From Vampirovibrionales bacterium (GTDB taxonomy: Bacteria > Cyanobacteriota > Vampirovibrionia > Vampirovibrionales > JAGQHJ01), in the NCBI GenBank assembly GCA_025451145.1, contig JANWKX010000159.1, positions 1-5,632 on the forward strand: a DNA stretch of 5,632 nt, in the 5' to 3' direction. Shown here piece after piece: positions 5,008 through 5,632 of the stretch (positions within the stretch are counted from its first letter, which is position 1; each line of letters starts with the position of its first letter). The translations under genes were made by a program, and so were the position numbers. The notes under the pieces were generated by a model. It made no database searches, had not been told where the DNA came from, and saw nothing but the letters and a program-made list of their open reading frames with translations.

Positions 5008-5632
5008 GGCGAACAATATGCCAAGACGAACTTGAAACCTCATTTTCGAGGAAATATTGGGGATGCCAGATCGACGAGGCGTGAATTACTGGGCCATCTG
5101 CTCCCAGGCCATGGCGGTACTGCTGATTCAGGCGATGCTTCTACTTCACCATCGGATACTTCTGGAGCCATCGGTGCGAATCCTGCAAAAGGGGTCAGCC
5201 GACGGACGGTCTTAAGAGGCACAGCGGCGATTGCGATATTATTGGGGCTTCAGTCCATCTTAAAGCTCGATTTGGATAAGATTAGGGCTTTACTGGCAGG
5301 GTTTCGTGACGAGACGACCCCTCAAGATGTAACGCGACGCTTGGCTTTGAAGGCCTATATTATTGATTACTATACCCAGCAAGGAAAACGAAAGATTGAC
5401 TGGTATGATTTTGCCGAAATTGTGGATGCGGTGGCCCATCAGCGGATTTATCAACAGGCCGGATATAACGATGAAGACTTTCGACGGGATTTATGGGCCT
5501 TATTTGGTAATAAGGACACGGATCCTAAGACCAGTATTGCCGGTTATCTGGATCAGAAGAACACCGGCCTGAATGATCGCCAGTTTCATATCCTCAACGA
5601 GGATGCCGACCATCATGTGCTCTACGCTCAAG
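4990..5632 (+). CDS. Unknown protein with a twin-arginine-like export motif (3' end outside the window)
   Basis: The frame is open from 4918 to the window end and reads as genuine coding sequence, but it contains no ATG before its conserved-looking part. TTG 4990 is the best start, with a weak GGGG 8 nt upstream; TTG 5032 is an alternative. From TTG 4990, 214 residues are visible. Residues 27-36 contain RSTRRELLGH. Residues 40-68 form a Gly/Ser/Thr/Asp-rich linker. SRRTVLRG (70-77) followed by the hydrophobic TAAIAILLGLQSIL (78-91) looks like a Tat signal or a single membrane anchor, though it lies far from the N-terminus. From about 95 onward the protein is hydrophilic and helical, with many aromatic and charged residues (YIIDYYTQQGKRKIDWYDF, 123-141). 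I recognise no catalytic domain. It may be 5'-truncated, frameshifted near 4978, or start at TTG. The strong terminator upstream means it needs its own promoter. Confidence 0.6.
   Translation, partial: MNNYSIGEQYAKTNLKPHFRGNIGDARSTRRELLGHLLPGHGGTADSGDASTSPSDTSGAIGANPAKGVSRRTVLRGTAAIAILLGLQSILKLDLDKIRALLAGFRDETTPQDVTRRLALKAYIIDYYTQQGKRKIDWYDFAEIVDAVAHQRIYQQAGYNDEDFRRDLWALFGNKDTDPKTSIAGYLDQKNTGLNDRQFHILNEDADHHVLYAQ

Noticed and set aside
5040..5572. Short ATG-started frames opposite or out of phase with the terminal gene
   Set aside because: The start-less frame running through the whole region has far better coding character; the alternatives are short and have improbable composition.

Overview
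The window is a 5.6 kb piece of a bacterial chromosome or large replicon with moderate G+C and AT-richer intergenic stretches. It uses ordinary Shine-Dalgarno signals. Secreted, membrane-anchored and possibly Tat-exported products point to an envelope-focused region, probably from a Gram-negative (diderm) bacterium. No rRNA, tRNA or other lineage marker is present, so I do not place it taxonomically.

Layout. (1) Positions 1-507, minus strand: a small secreted Cys/His-rich protein (86-451) behind a reasonable sigma70-type promoter (479-507). The first nine codons of a second secreted protein lie downstream (27 to 1), behind a strong ribosome binding site. The arrangement resembles the start of a heavy-metal efflux or resistance operon, but the decisive gene lies outside the window. 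(2) Positions 662-3417, plus strand: a two-gene operon encoding an MBOAT-family membrane acyltransferase (675-2111) and a membrane-anchored SGNH-hydrolase-like protein (2134-3417). This pairing is known from DltB/DltD, PatA/PatB and AlgI/AlgJ-type systems, which move acyl groups across the membrane onto cell-surface or secreted glycans. A seven-codon upstream reading frame with the better ribosome binding site overlaps the acyltransferase start. (3) Positions 3431-3961, minus strand: a soluble 176-residue protein of unknown function, convergent with the acyltransferase operon.

(4) Positions 3962-4324: an AT-rich divergent intergenic region with two hairpins, the second followed by a run of T. 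(5) Positions 4325-4678, plus strand: a small protein of unknown function, closed by a very strong, nearly symmetric terminator (4765-4816). (6) About 4990 to the window end, plus strand: an open reading frame running off the edge. It has no ATG start, contains a twin-arginine-like motif followed by a hydrophobic segment, and has a perfect 20-bp palindrome across its most plausible (TTG) start.

The acyltransferase/SGNH pair is the only part whose function can be assigned with confidence. The three unknown proteins at 3431-5632, the palindromic elements among them and the start-less terminal frame are the least explained parts. I see no CRISPR array, insertion sequence, tRNA or classical defence gene.
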